A stretch of 64,000 nucleotides of DNA, taken from the NCBI GenBank assembly GCA_022495005.1, contig JAGYXB010000446.1, positions 310,001-374,000 on the forward strand, in the 5' to 3' direction. This stretch comes from Rhyacophila brunnea. Its lineage: Eukaryota; Arthropoda; Insecta; Trichoptera; Rhyacophilidae. This document shows positions 48,449 through 59,510 of this stretch, piece after piece; the stretch's first letter is position 1; every line of letters begins with the position of its first letter. Both the position numbers and the translations under genes were made by a program. The notes under the pieces were generated by a model. The model searched no databases. It was given only the letters and a program-made list of their open reading frames with translations, and had not been told where the DNA came from.

Positions 48449-48837
48449 GTCGGGTCTCACATCCAAACTCGCCTCGTCTGCCGCACAGCCATAAATCAAA
48501 TCTTCCAAGAACGTCGATCCGGTATTGCATCTGAAGTCCGCCCACATCTAGCTTGCGATAGTCGCACGTAACCTTCGAAAGGTATAAATATTTGTATGCG
48601 GCAATCGGCGAGCCGGTATAGGAGTGACCAATTCGTAAGAATTCGTATGCGTACTGGCATCTTCGACTCGCAGTCGGAGAAGCATGCAACAATAGATGTT
48701 TTTTTTTCAAATTAATAAGTTTCATTCGACCAATCTTAGGGGATCAATTTGACAACGTGCGTTTTGTGAATAAAGATGACGCCACATCGACATATTTGTC
48801 ATGTTGCAGGCGGACGAGTTTTGATGTGAGAGCCGGC
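48449..48837. mobile_element. MITE with GGCTCGCACATC-type termini and TTA duplication
   Basis: Left GTCGGGTCTCACATCCAAAC and right (complement) GCCGGCTCTCACATCAAAAC, flanked by TTA at 48446-48448 and 48838-48840. Internal landmarks shared with 47373 include GCCATAAATCAAA, GATGACG and TCACATCGAC-type CCACATCGACATATTTGTC. The 119-codon minus frame over it is not a gene. Confidence 0.85.
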
Positions 48838-49017
48838 TTAGAGTAAGATAGTATACATATGAATAATCAACTTAGTGTATCTAACAGTGAAGTCGGTAAA
48901 TATTAGTTTGCAAATTGTTAAAATATATTATAGTTTTTTTTTGTATGCGTAATATAAAGTACCTTGTCAATAGTTTTGGTTAATTTAGTAGATTATATGG
49001 TTAACTCTTGAGTTTGT

Positions 49018-49110
49018 GCCACAAGGGTACGGAGCATCGCACTCTCTGACGGCATCCAGGACACGTCATGTCCCAGCCACGTGGAGCACCTTCGTGATTT
49101 CTTTGTTTAA
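49018..49110 (-). repeat. short LINE C-terminal fragment
   Basis: The complement encodes W.GH followed, after a small frame change, by SWMPSESAMLRTLVA, matching the WLGHVFRLPPESATLRTFVA region of the 7.1-7.6 kb remnant. Confidence 0.6.
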
Positions 49111-50478
49111 TTGACTAAAATATCTCGAATTATTCAAATGGTATTTATTGTGAAACAATTAATAATTTGTACCCCGAGATCTCAAAATAGTAGACGAGTT
49201 TTTATAATCTGGGATCAAAAATTAGTGGGAAAATCGGATGTGAAACGGAAATAATAAGGCACAAAATGAGATGACATTTCAGGGTGGTTACGATCCTCAG
49301 TCATTAAGGAACAACCGGGAAGAGAAGAAAGATCTCAATTATGTAGGTACTTATTCAAAAATTGAAAGCAGTTTTGTGTTATCATTGTGATTATAAAGCG
49401 CGACCCAAATTGAGGTGCATGTCACCTACTGTCACGGCTGCCGCTACAGGAAAAAAGTATGTAATGTCATTGTTCTTGGTATTTAAAATCTTATCAGACT
49501 GATGCTCCCATCCCGTAGCACATTTTGGACCTTTAAACGAACATTGTCAGTTGGCAAAATCTGCCACTAAGAATCACTAAAACAACAATGAGGTCACCTC
49601 ACGTTGAACTTGACTGCATCGATACCTGCATGACGTTTTGAACGTTTTTATCATATTTCACAATATGCCTATACTTTTCGAATGTCATGTCAAAATCACA
49701 ATTTTTGTTTTTAGTGGTTGGCACTATGTATTTTCTATGAGAATGTCGTCTATTATCTATGGTCTGCAGGTTGGATTATATTCAATAAATTATCTATGGA
49801 TGTAATGTCAAAAGTAAATTTAACGTACGCACTCGTAGAAACAGTTAAAATTGATAGAAATTAGCATGAATAATTAATAATAATTCAAATTACTAATAAA
49901 TTATAGTAGGCACTCTTCATCAGTGTCATTCTTCAGTAGATTTACGGAGAGGGTGCACATTCAAAATATTCTGCAAAATGATGAAACCATACACTAAATT
50001 TTCAGCGTGACAGTAGGCGACATGCACCGTGATATGCACCTCAATGTGCGTTGCGCTTTAATTTTCTTCAATAGTTTTATTTATGTGAATCTGAATGTGT
50101 GTTCAGTTGCCTGCGCCGTCAATTTATTGTCCGGTTCGGTCACACATGTCTACTGAATAAAAATATTGAAAGTCCAAATCCAGCGTTTGTTAATTTGCTA
50201 CGCTGCAAAATCAATATAGTTGCAAGGTCCTAATATGGTCCACTTAGGGATGTCAAAATGACCGATACTTAAATACTTTAGTAGGTATAAATATTCTGTC
50301 GTATAAATACGATACCTATTGTCCGGCAACTTGATCTTGGCTACGTGGCAAAACTGTGAACTACAATCGAACTTCCGGTTTCAAATTAGGAACGCCCCTA
50401 AATTATTCATTACATTTTTGACATTTGCATTGGACGCATCTATCTATTACGTAATTTGAAGCTTATTATATTCAAAAG

Positions 50479-52086
50479 ATGTCCAAAACTATACGAAGTG
50501 GTGTTCGAAATATTATTAGTAAACTTTTGATGTATTGTGAAGAAGAAAAAGAGTCGCATTTAAAAGGCGAGCCTATACAATACTTAAACAAACCCATATC
50601 ACGGGTGGCGGCCATGTCTGGTATGTCAAAATTCAGTGTTGTAATACTAGAAATATTTCCCCAAATACTGGAAATTATGTTTGTTTATTATATAGTTGTG
50701 TGTATCGTAATATGTTTTATTCATATTTTTAGACGTATAATAATAAAGTATAAATGGTCATTTAAGTACACTGGCAGTGTTATAATAAATTGGCAAGAAG
50801 AATATTTTCAAGAATAAACATTATTGTAATTAAATCAATTATTACAGAGATGTAAAATTTACAAAAATGCTTAAAATTATAAAGATACTTACAGGAAGTG
50901 TATCATTAATTTACAGGAATATCCCCAAGGACAGTTTCGAGAATTAAGAAAGAAATGGCTACAGCGAGTGCCTCCTCTTCAAAAATCGTAACGCCTGGAA
51001 AAAAAACGCCGTGGAAAAAATAAGATTGCATTGGACAGTATGAACTTATGTACCATACGTCAAAAAGTGCAGGAGTTTTATACTGTCCGCAAACAAGTTC
51101 CGACGCTGCGAACCTTACTAGTTTCTTTAAGAGAGTGCATGGACTTTCAAGGAAGCAAAGAATTTTTACGGCGATGGTTACATAAGCTAGGGTTTAAATT
51201 TAAAAAAAGCCTTTCTAAAAGAAATGTTATCATAGAGAGACACGACATAGTTGCGTGGAGAGGTAGATATCTCAACACTATGTGAAATAATCGACTTGGT
51301 GAAAATCGTCCTGTGTTCTATGTAGATGAAACATACGTGCACGCATCCTATGTTATGAATAAATGTTGGCATAGTGATGATATTAGAGGAGTTTTGAAAC
51401 CGGAATCCGCTGGTCCTCGATTATACATAATACATGCTGGGAGTGAAAATGGGTTTATTAATAATGGATTGGTAGTATTTAAATCTAAATCAAAATCTGG
51501 AGACTACCATGACGATATGAATACAAATAATTTTAAACAATGGGTGGAAACACGCCTTGTTCCAAACATTCCCACAAATTCTATAATAGTTATCGATAAT
51601 GCCCCTTACCATAGCGTTAAAATAAATAAACCGCCAACTATGGCCAATAAAAAAAGCGTTATGAAAGAATGGCTGAAAGAAAATAATATTATATTCGAAG
51701 AAAATATGGTTAAAACTAAATTAAAAGAAATAATTGATAGAAATAAACCACCACCAAAGTATTTATTCGACGAGTTGATCAAAGAAAAAGGCTCAACAGT
51801 AGTTCGTCTACCACCATACCACTGTGATCTTAACCCAATAGAATTTATGTGGTCACTTGTGAAAAGAAGAATTGCAAGTAATAATGTTGATTGCCGAGCA
51901 ACTGACATGCAGAGGCTAACAGAAGATGCTTTTGGAACGATAACACCGGACGATTGGAAAAAACAATGTGAACACACAATACATTTGGAAGAGGATTATA
52001 TGATAAAAGATAGATGTTGTGAGACTATGAGTGACCAAAGTTTAGTTTTTAGTGTCAATTTTGATAGCAGTAGTGAAAGTGAATAA
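50479..52086 (+). pseudogene. IS630/Tc1-type transposase pseudogene with intron (DD~81E)
   Basis: Exon 1 (50479-50620) encodes an N-terminal region ending in a helix-turn-helix start (ISRVAAMSG). A 296-base intron (GTATGT...TTACAG) follows, and exon 2 resumes with ISPRTVSRIKKEM, completing the helix-turn-helix. Then come a linker, a second DNA-binding part (KEFLRRWLHKLGFKFKKS), and the DDE domain. The catalytic residues are D in FYVDETYV, D in VIDNAPYH and E in HCDLNPIEFMWSLVK, followed by a Ser/Glu tail. I count 81 residues between the second D and the E, far more than the 34 of Tc1; I recall a family named Sailor described as DD82E with similar spacing. Two lesions disable it: a frameshift in an A run near 51015-51020 and a TGA at 51283-51285, probably from CGA. 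The DDE part is otherwise open for 257 codons. Terminal inverted repeats were not found by eye. Confidence 0.85.
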
Positions 52087-52089
52087 ATT

Positions 52090-53690
52090 AGTATCGAGTG
52101 ATGATGAAGCCAATATGTCTGGTGTAGAATACCTCACATGATGATTGGTTTAATCAATTTTTAATGTCGTGTCCTTGGAAATGTACTTTTAAAAGTTGTG
52201 TTGACGACCTTACATATGATGTTATAAATTATTTTAATCTTATTTGTATTTACGGTTAGTTAATTAGTTGTCCTCTTGTATTTTTAAACCGATAAGTAGG
52301 TACATATTGTTTTAAAGTTTATAATGTTAGGTGGATATAATTTAATTTATAGAAAATTATTTTCACAGTAGGTATGTGTTTCTACAACAATTTTACTAAA
52401 AATACGATATAAAAGACGTCATTTGTAAATTATAAAAAAATGTGATTAGGTCATCAATATAATATTGAATATGTTATATCTTTCACTTCTACTTATTTAG
52501 TCATAATTTGTGTTATCCTAATTATTTAATTCATAAATACCTGCAGCAATATTATCAGTTAATGTGGGTTCAATGATAGATTTCCTTACAAATTCAATAA
52601 TTACGCTGTATTAATTAACCTAATATAATAGTAATGAGGTGAAATTATTTTTCTATTGATACTTATCAAACAATAATTAGATTTATAAATTAATTACTTA
52701 CTGAGAATAGAATTGTTATAAATTAAAAACCTAATTTCACGGGATTTGTTTTCTCAAAAAATGACAACACTGAGAAATATTCTATAAGTGACACGGGCGA
52801 CTTCCTGTTGTCGCCTAAATAATGTTGTCGTACAGTACTTTATTTCATCGGTTAAGATTTTTTCTGCTGGGCACACCTAACAGTTACTTGCTGTATTGAC
52901 ACTTCTTTTTCAATATCGATATCAGGTCGATACAAAAGTAACTAAATTTAATGTCAATTTTATTAATAACACCGCAGATCGCTACAACAACAGTCATGCA
53001 CGAAATCGAATTTTTATTCGCAAAATAATTAGCAGCCTTCGATTTATCGGCCGTTAAATTTCATCGCAATTTTAGTGCTTCGCCACAGCGTCCGAGTGTT
53101 TCAATTCGAAACACTCGACGAGAGTGTTGTGTTTTAAAATAATTAATGCTTTGTTTGATTTCTGATTGTGAGAATAAAAGCTCTGTCGGCGTTCGTCGAA
53201 ATACTGGGAATGTGCTTTAAAGTTCATTTTTATTGATTACTAACTGAGCTTTTGTAAAATTGCCATTTATTGAAAGTATTATCGAGAGGCATGGCATATG
53301 AAAATGCAGAACTTCCCTGTATTGGCTTCGATTAAAGAAAAAAGCTGCACATTTTAAGGAGAAGACTAACCTTGCCGTACATCATGTCAACCTCAGTTAG
53401 ATCTGTGATTGAGTATCATAATAGGCTGGTGTAATAAAATTTATATTAACACTTAAAATAATAATACGAATAATTTTAGAAACTACATAATTATTAATAC
53501 ATTACATAGACTGCCGAATGAAAGTAAGAAAATTAAACATTCATATTGGATTTCAATTAAAGATAGATGGATCCTAATAACCATTTAATTTATGAAAAAT
53601 ATAATATTTTATATACCTTAATGCTACAACTTTGCGTACCTATATCAAAGGTTAGGTACATAAACATCAAAGATTAATAAATAGAATTTC
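52090..53690. other. sequence downstream of the transposase pseudogene
   Basis: AT-rich; it probably includes the 3' end of the transposon but no matching inverted repeat was located. A short GC-richer stretch near 53030-53110 (CGAGTGTTTCAATTCGAAACACTCG is a perfect palindrome across 53092-53116) is the only local structure. Confidence 0.4.
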
Positions 53691-53691
53691 G

Positions 53692-54490
53692 ATAGGCTAT
53701 AGGTACCCCAATACACTACATTTTGAAGGAGGATTTTGAATGTGTGAGTGTCCTACGAAAATTAAACAAACATTATAGACGTGCAATAGTGTATGTTGCA
53801 ACCTTTAAATACACCAATATTGAATGAGCGTCAGTGTATAAACCGAGAGCAGTTGTCAGAACGAAGGAAAAACTTTTACGTATTCTTGACACGTGTTTAA
53901 GTTTATCCGATATTCTTCCATACTCGAGGTCGGTTGCCCGTTACTCCACACCTATTAGGTATTTCAGTTCCCATTAACTCTGTGTTCCCTGATGTAAACG
54001 TTTAGGAAAGGAAGCCATTTGAAACTTATCCCCCCAAAGAAATGAAATTGCCTTATTTAGTTAAAGATGTGTACGTAATTTATGTATATATTTATATGTT
54101 TTAAGCGATTTTGAATTTTATGAAAAGCTCTCAAATTTTATTGGAAGTCCATACGATAAGATAAATCCAAAATGGCAACTAAAATGGCTGCCGTGTAATA
54201 ATTATAATATGATTTTTTTATATAATATTATGTATTTCAGATGGCTGGTGTGGTTTTAGACTATAAAACGTTGATGGAAATCTATAAGAAGAGACATTCT
54301 ACCATTTAAGGATGCTCGGCAAAGTGTAGAAAGTTTTTGGAAGAGGCCAATACAGTTCAGGGTTGCCATGCCAAAAACGATGGTGATTGTTGAAAGATTC
54401 CACATTTTTATACCTATATTATTCTTATTTTATTTCGTTAATCTATCTTTGGTGGATGCTGAACAGCATCATTTAATGACATCCCTAGAG
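53692..54490 (-). repeat. repeat J, copy 2 (inverted, uninterrupted)
   Basis: Reverse complement of 16926-17125 plus 17725-18300 as one continuous segment, roughly 80% identical. On the plus strand near 54310-54375 it encodes CRKFLEEANTVQGCHAKN, the counterpart of the conserved frame in copy 1. An acceptor-like TATTTCAG precedes ATGGCTGGTG at 54241. It gives the empty site for the SINE-C insertion of copy 1. Confidence 0.75.
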
Positions 54491-55317
54491 AAAATAATGC
54501 CCTTAAAATAGAATTAAAATACTACCCTCATATATTGTTAGTATTAAAAAAAAATGCAGCGTCTTATTGCAAACGTGAAGATCTCTTCACATAGTCTAGC
54601 ATGTCCATATTGTTTTAGCTTTGTTTTTATATATCATAATATGTAAATTAATTAGAATCCTTCATTTTTGTTAATTATCCGTGATCCTCTCTCCCATGGT
54701 CACTTTGATTATATTAATATGTCTCAGTAAACTCAGTCAAAGCTCACTTGAGTGCGTGGCGACCTCAGCCCAACTTGGGCATTTGCTCCTGAGACATTCC
54801 CAGGCATAAACAATTGCATATTCTTCACATTCAAACATAGGGCATCGCAATACGCTTGATTAAGACTGAGTGTAGTGCGGGGCGCGTTGGTTTAAAGGAA
54901 ACTTTTAGATAGTATCAAATTCACAATAATTGTGATTTTTTTTTAATTTCCATCATTTATATTCAATATTAACTAACAGTCTGACTATGCATATCAAGTC
55001 AGCGCTGCCGGCGAAAACAACATCATTTTCATGACACTTACTTTCAAAGGTGTTTTTTTTAACTTTTTCATTAAAAACATATTATTAATAATATATTAAT
55101 TTATCATTTCATATCGCAAGCGATCACCAGTTTAAAAAAAGTGAAGCTTGTTTAGTTACAATACCAACATGTGCAAAAGATATTGTTTGGTTTATTTATC
55201 TTTTAAAATAAAATCTAACAGCACAATAAGCAAGATGATCCAATTGATACTCGGTCGTCGGTGAGTCCTTTCGTATAAATTGGCTATCAAGAAAATTTTG
55301 GTAGATATAGGAAAGGG

Positions 55318-56070
55318 TTCCATGACATAATAGAACATGACAAAATAGAACAGTGATAAAACAGAACATGACCAAAACATAACACGACAAAACAGAACGG
55401 TGACAAAACAGAACAGTGACAAAACAGAACAGCCAGGGGAAAAAATGAAACAATCATTTTTGTGGAATTTATTTTATTAATTAAATACTTATAAAACTTA
55501 CGTTTATAAACAAAATATATATAAATATTCAATAATTTTAAATTTTTAAGTGAAATCATCAAGGGTTTATTAAGCATAATATACATTTTTTTTTACAAAA
55601 CCGTTATTTTGAAAATAGTGCATTTTTTTAGCCAGCGATTATTATTAGCCAATGCTCATACAGTCATACAGGTCACCTTGAAGATATAAAGAAAAAGTAT
55701 GAGACCTTTAGTAATCGAGTGGCAATAGTTGTGCATGATTACCAAAATCAAACAGATAAATTGAGATTTTTACGCAGAATGGCCGACATGCAGTGATTAC
55801 ATTATAAAAATTGTATATACTCTATAGTCTATACTTTATATTATATTTTTAAAAAAAGCTGCATTATTTTGAAAATAAGGGTATTGTATATACTTACTTA
55901 CTAATATACAGTTGATGATTTCACTTAAAAATTTAAATTTCTTAAAATAAGTAATATTTATTTAATTACATATTTCGTTTATAAACCTAAGTATTTAATT
56001 AATAAATAGATTCTACAAAAACGAATGTTTTATTTTTGCCCTGGCTGTTCTGTTTTGTCAATTTTGTTTT
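55318..56070. mobile_element. large fold-back element with subterminal minisatellite
   Basis: Arms of roughly 220 bases (about 55420-55630 and 55843-56055) are inverted copies. Pairs include GAACAGCCAGGG, TTTATTAATTAAATACTTA, TTTATAAAC and AAATTTTTAAGTGAAATCATC. The left arm is extended by about seven units of 15-16 bases (CAGTGACAAAACAGAA type, 55318-55432), while the right side has only about one and a half. The central 210 bases are unrelated AT-rich sequence. The minus-strand frames with FCFVTVLFCHxSVL repeats are translations of the minisatellite, not genes. Confidence 0.88.
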
Positions 56071-56547
56071 GACCGGTTACCATAGAAAAGATAAGGACCG
56101 AGATGGAAAAATGCTAGGAGTTTACTTTATCCAACATTGTGTCGATCTCAGGTGATGAAATAAATAAATATTTCATAGCACCTGTACATAATATATTAGA
56201 GATACGAGTGGGTAGATGAATTTGGTACTCCCATATTAGAATAAAGGCACGACAGTTTAGAGGGTAATTTGACAAACAAAAGTGTCGGATCGCGTGATTC
56301 GGCCCTGCCCCGCGAGGCCGCTGTCAAACTTGACGTCGTAATATTGCCTGGCAAGGAGAGAAAGACATTAACGGCTGACTTTTCACCGCTAATCACCATG
56401 GACAGGTCCGGATCCGACTATGACTTTTTTTAGCCTCTATGAATACATCGTTTGATAATCACTTGACTTACCAAGACGATACGCGAGTATAATACAAACG
56501 TTTTAGAGATGCCAGGCTTTCATTACAGACATCGTATAAATAAACAA

Positions 56548-56772
56548 GCATTGGACTATAATGCCGTGGGTCCCAGGTTCGAATCTGGGTCTGGCAAGTA
56601 CACATATTGTTTTCAATTTGTGTGTGAGTCAGGGTATGGCCTAATGGGTTGAGCAAGTGGCTGACATCCATTTCTCGTAAAAAACAAAATCTGTTAATAC
56701 AAACCTCCACTCTGTAGAGGCCCATAATAATATGATCCTATTAGGATCGAACATGGTCGAAAAAAAAAACCA
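56548..56772 (+). mobile_element. SINE-A copy
   Basis: Starts inside the head (TTGGACTATAATGCCGTGGG), box B GGTTCGAATCTGGG, complete body and 3' end GATCGAACATGGTCG plus A10. It is one of the least diverged copies. Confidence 0.88.
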
Positions 56773-56869
56773 AACCAATATAATTCTTACAAAATGGAGA
56801 TAAGCTGTTTATGAGAATATTTTAAGTATAAAGTATTTTTTCATTCAATTTTCAGAAATCATTGTATAT

Positions 56870-57524
56870 CTTATTTTTCCCAAACTTTCGACATCTGTGT
56901 TGGTACCCCTTCTATAATATTCGTAACACTGAGTACCCCTCGTCAAAAAAAATGCATATACTTTAATAACAATCAAAATATATTTATTAAAAAAAAAACA
57001 TTCATAATAAAACATAAATAAAAGTTATATTATAAATCACATTCAATATAATCAATGAGAAGGATGAAATTGTTTATGTTGAGATAGGTCATCATAATTT
57101 GGTTCCCTGGTTGTTAATTTTAATTTAAGATACGGTTCTACATCCAAAAGCCTGTTCTTTTTTTTTTTACTTAATATCTATAGATGCTGAAAAAGCAACT
57201 TCACATAGATATGCAGTTGGAAAATATAATATATATTTCAGGACTTTCTCTGTTAAAACAGGATACACATTGTGCATGCATTTGCACACAGAATGATGTT
57301 AAAGTCCACTCCTTATATTCATTTTTCAAGAATCCGTATGAAGATAATTCCAACAATTGCTCTATTTCCGCATGCGATAAACCTTCTAGCATGAATGTTG
57401 TATTGATGTCGTATTAATGCTTGTTGCACCAGGCGCAGCCAAAGCCCGGTGCAGTGCGTACCCCCACCATACTCTTCCCGTACCCCAGGGGGTACGCGTA
57501 CCACACTTTGGGAAACACTGCAAC
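56870..57524 (-). mobile_element. internally deleted hAT element
   Basis: The 5' end of the minus strand carries CAGTGTTTCCCAAAGTGTGG followed by TACGCGTACCCCCTGG, a classical hAT terminus. The opposite end (TTTTTCCCAAACTTTCGACA, GTTGGTACCCCTTC) is a decayed inverted form. Between them remains only the C-terminal transposase region. Most of the transposase is gone, so this is a non-autonomous deletion derivative. Confidence 0.8.
57052..57440 (-). pseudogene. hAT transposase C-terminal (dimerisation) remnant
   Basis: The minus strand encodes IEQLLELSSYGFLKNEY and EWTLTSF, then, in another frame, YLCEVAFSASIDIK, a stop, NRLLDVEPYLKLKLTTREPN and finally QHKQFHPSH with its stop. The (Y)LCE.(A/G)FS......NRL.VE..L.L.L series is the hAT C-terminal dimerisation block of ZBED5-like transposases. 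At least one frameshift and one in-frame stop are present, and everything N-terminal, including the BED zinc finger and catalytic core, is absent. The plus-strand 77-codon frame is antisense. Confidence 0.8.
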
Positions 57525-57784
57525 GCAAATACAACATTAAAAGTTTGCGTCATAATATTGACGAAATAAAAGTTGTTTAGTTTTTATAAGTTGCATAGGA
57601 CATAACACACTCGTACCTAATAATATTTAACCATATATCGATAAAATATTTTGTTTTTTGATTTATCTACTTTTAAATTCGATCGCTAAAACATAAATAA
57701 TTTGACGTAGGGACAATTTACAATACAAATATTACTCCGCAAGTTGTCTGTCTTATCATCTATCAGATTCATTAGAAGGGCTAT

Positions 57785-58195
57785 GCCTCGCTTAGCGTAT
57801 ACGGAAATTTGTACGTAAACAGTTCACCGCAGGACACTTAATCGTGCGCCGCAGTACGTGAAACACGAGTTCGTGTAACATTTAATCAAATGACGAGTTC
57901 TTCGTTGAAAATTTCACCGTGGAGCATATTTGTGTGCATGTAGCGAATTTTATGAGATGTCTTTACTAGGTTAGGTTACGTTAGGTTAGGGTTAATCTAA
58001 TTGGAACAGTACTATTTGCAAACTATCGCCACATTTTGTAAGATACGTACAAATGTATTCCACGGTGAAATGTTCAACGAAGAACTCGTCATTTGATAAA
58101 ATGTTATACGAACTCATGTTTCACGTACTGCGGCGCACGAATAAGTGTCCCACGATGCACTGCATACGTACAACTTACATGTAACCCTCGCTAAG
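57785..58195. repeat. fold-back element family I, copy 2
   Basis: Same arms as 30605-30985 (GTGCGCCGCAGTACGTGAAA and its complement CACGTACTGCGGCGCAC) and the same core (ACTAGGTTAGGTTACGTTAG). Here the arms extend further, to CCTCGCTTAGCGTATACGG at left and CCCTCGCTAAGTGG at right. Confidence 0.9.
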
Positions 58196-58448
58196 TGGCA
58201 AAGCGTTGATTTTTCGGCAGAATATTAATTCACGCATTGGATAGTAATTTTAAACACACTATTACTAAATTATAACGTTAAAACTGTGTTCTTACCTTTG
58301 CAAATTAAATCAATCCAATTAATAAGTATCCCAAAAAGAAAATAGGAATAGGAAACCACAATACAAATTATGTATTTTTACAGTGCGTACGTTTGCACCG
58401 CACGGATCACTTCTTGTATCGAAATGTGCAGTCTTTAACTAAACGAAA

Positions 58449-58930
58449 AATAATTACAAGATAAAAAGAACTTTTTATATACCACGTTTTTTAAATTTTC
58501 TGTTGAATCATAATTATAAACTTGACAAACAAGGCAATTGTCAACAGATCATTTTTTTGCTATTTTGCAACCAACAAACAAATATAGAATACTGAAATGT
58601 CATTTTGATGTCCATAGTAACGCACGTATATATTAATAATTTAGTTGCTAGGACCACCCCTTTAGCAAACAATAATGTTGGATTGGATTACGGATTTCCT
58701 CCGAAATAACTTTTCATACAAAACAGAATTAATTGAAAGTGAAAATGAATTCAATTCTACTTAAAGATGGCTAAAAGTATTAAAAAATGCATTGGCATCG
58801 TGTTCTGATATATTCTAAAAGTTTGAAATGTCTAGCTAGTCGGGAAGTTAGTTAAAAATCGATTGCAAGATTTGTACTGGATAAACAACCACCGGACAAA
58901 CAAGAATACGAGCTAAGAAAAACGTGGTAA
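58449..58930 (+). repeat. MITE-like repeat family D, copy 5
   Basis: Full-length. Its subterminal repeats are exact in this copy: TACCACGTTTTT near the left end and AAAAACGTGGTA at the right end. Confidence 0.85.
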
Positions 58931-59009
58931 TTAGCTCGTAATAAGAACGATCACTTGAGATTACATCATTATTGATTAAAAAAAACTATATAAAATAAGT
59001 ACATACAAT

Positions 59010-59510
59010 CTTAGCTAGTACTGCTAGTAGCAACCGCAATTGAAGGGGTTGCTCTCGTTTGTCCGCTACCTCGGTAATCATGCGTATCTTCCAGAGAAGA
59101 GATTTCCTTCTTGAGGCATTCATAAGACAATCGATATGCTCCATAATAATTCGTCTAGCATTGACTTGAAAATCGACGCTAGGAAATCAATGTTATATGC
59201 AATGGTCTTGATCCAGATATCCCCTTGGTTTGCGACGGGCAGAACTTCGAGAATGTCGACATTTTTAACCCGGTCGCACATAGAGATCGTCTCTACTGTT
59301 GCAACTCTCTTCCGTTTGCACATACTAGAGTTCCGGGATAGTGCCGTCATCCGGTTAGCCAAAACGAATGAAAAACAACTCTGCCCATGCGCCGATGCAA
59401 CATTTGGCTATTCTACCCGCACCCCATGTAGAGTGAAATTTGTTACACTCGACAAGCAGATGTTTTTTCTACCAAAAATGTCATACCAGTACGGCAGTAG
59501 GTAGGTACAT
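59010..59510 (-). pseudogene. degenerate coding remnant, unidentified
   Basis: On the minus strand a long frame carries SRNSSMCKRKRVATVETISM, then CDRVKNVDILEVLPVANQ, GDIWIKTIAYNIDFLAS and MLDELLWS. After a one-base frame change near 59145 it continues EHIDCLMNASRRKSLLWKIR and MITEVADKREQPLQLRLLLA. Codon composition is more balanced than in the surroundings, so this was probably coding. It lacks an obvious start, and I recognise no domain. It could be a transposon or retroelement gag-like remnant. The plus-strand 122-codon frame is the shadow. Confidence 0.35.

Noticed and set aside
48366..48725. 119-codon minus-strand frame
   Set aside because: Lies mostly within a MITE defined by its terminal repeats and TTA duplication.
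51606..51977. 123-codon minus-strand frame
   Set aside because: Antisense shadow of the DDE transposase domain.
55192..55586. Minus-strand frames with repeated Phe/Cys/Val/Leu motifs
   Set aside because: They are translations of the 15-16 base minisatellite of the fold-back element in different frames, not membrane proteins.
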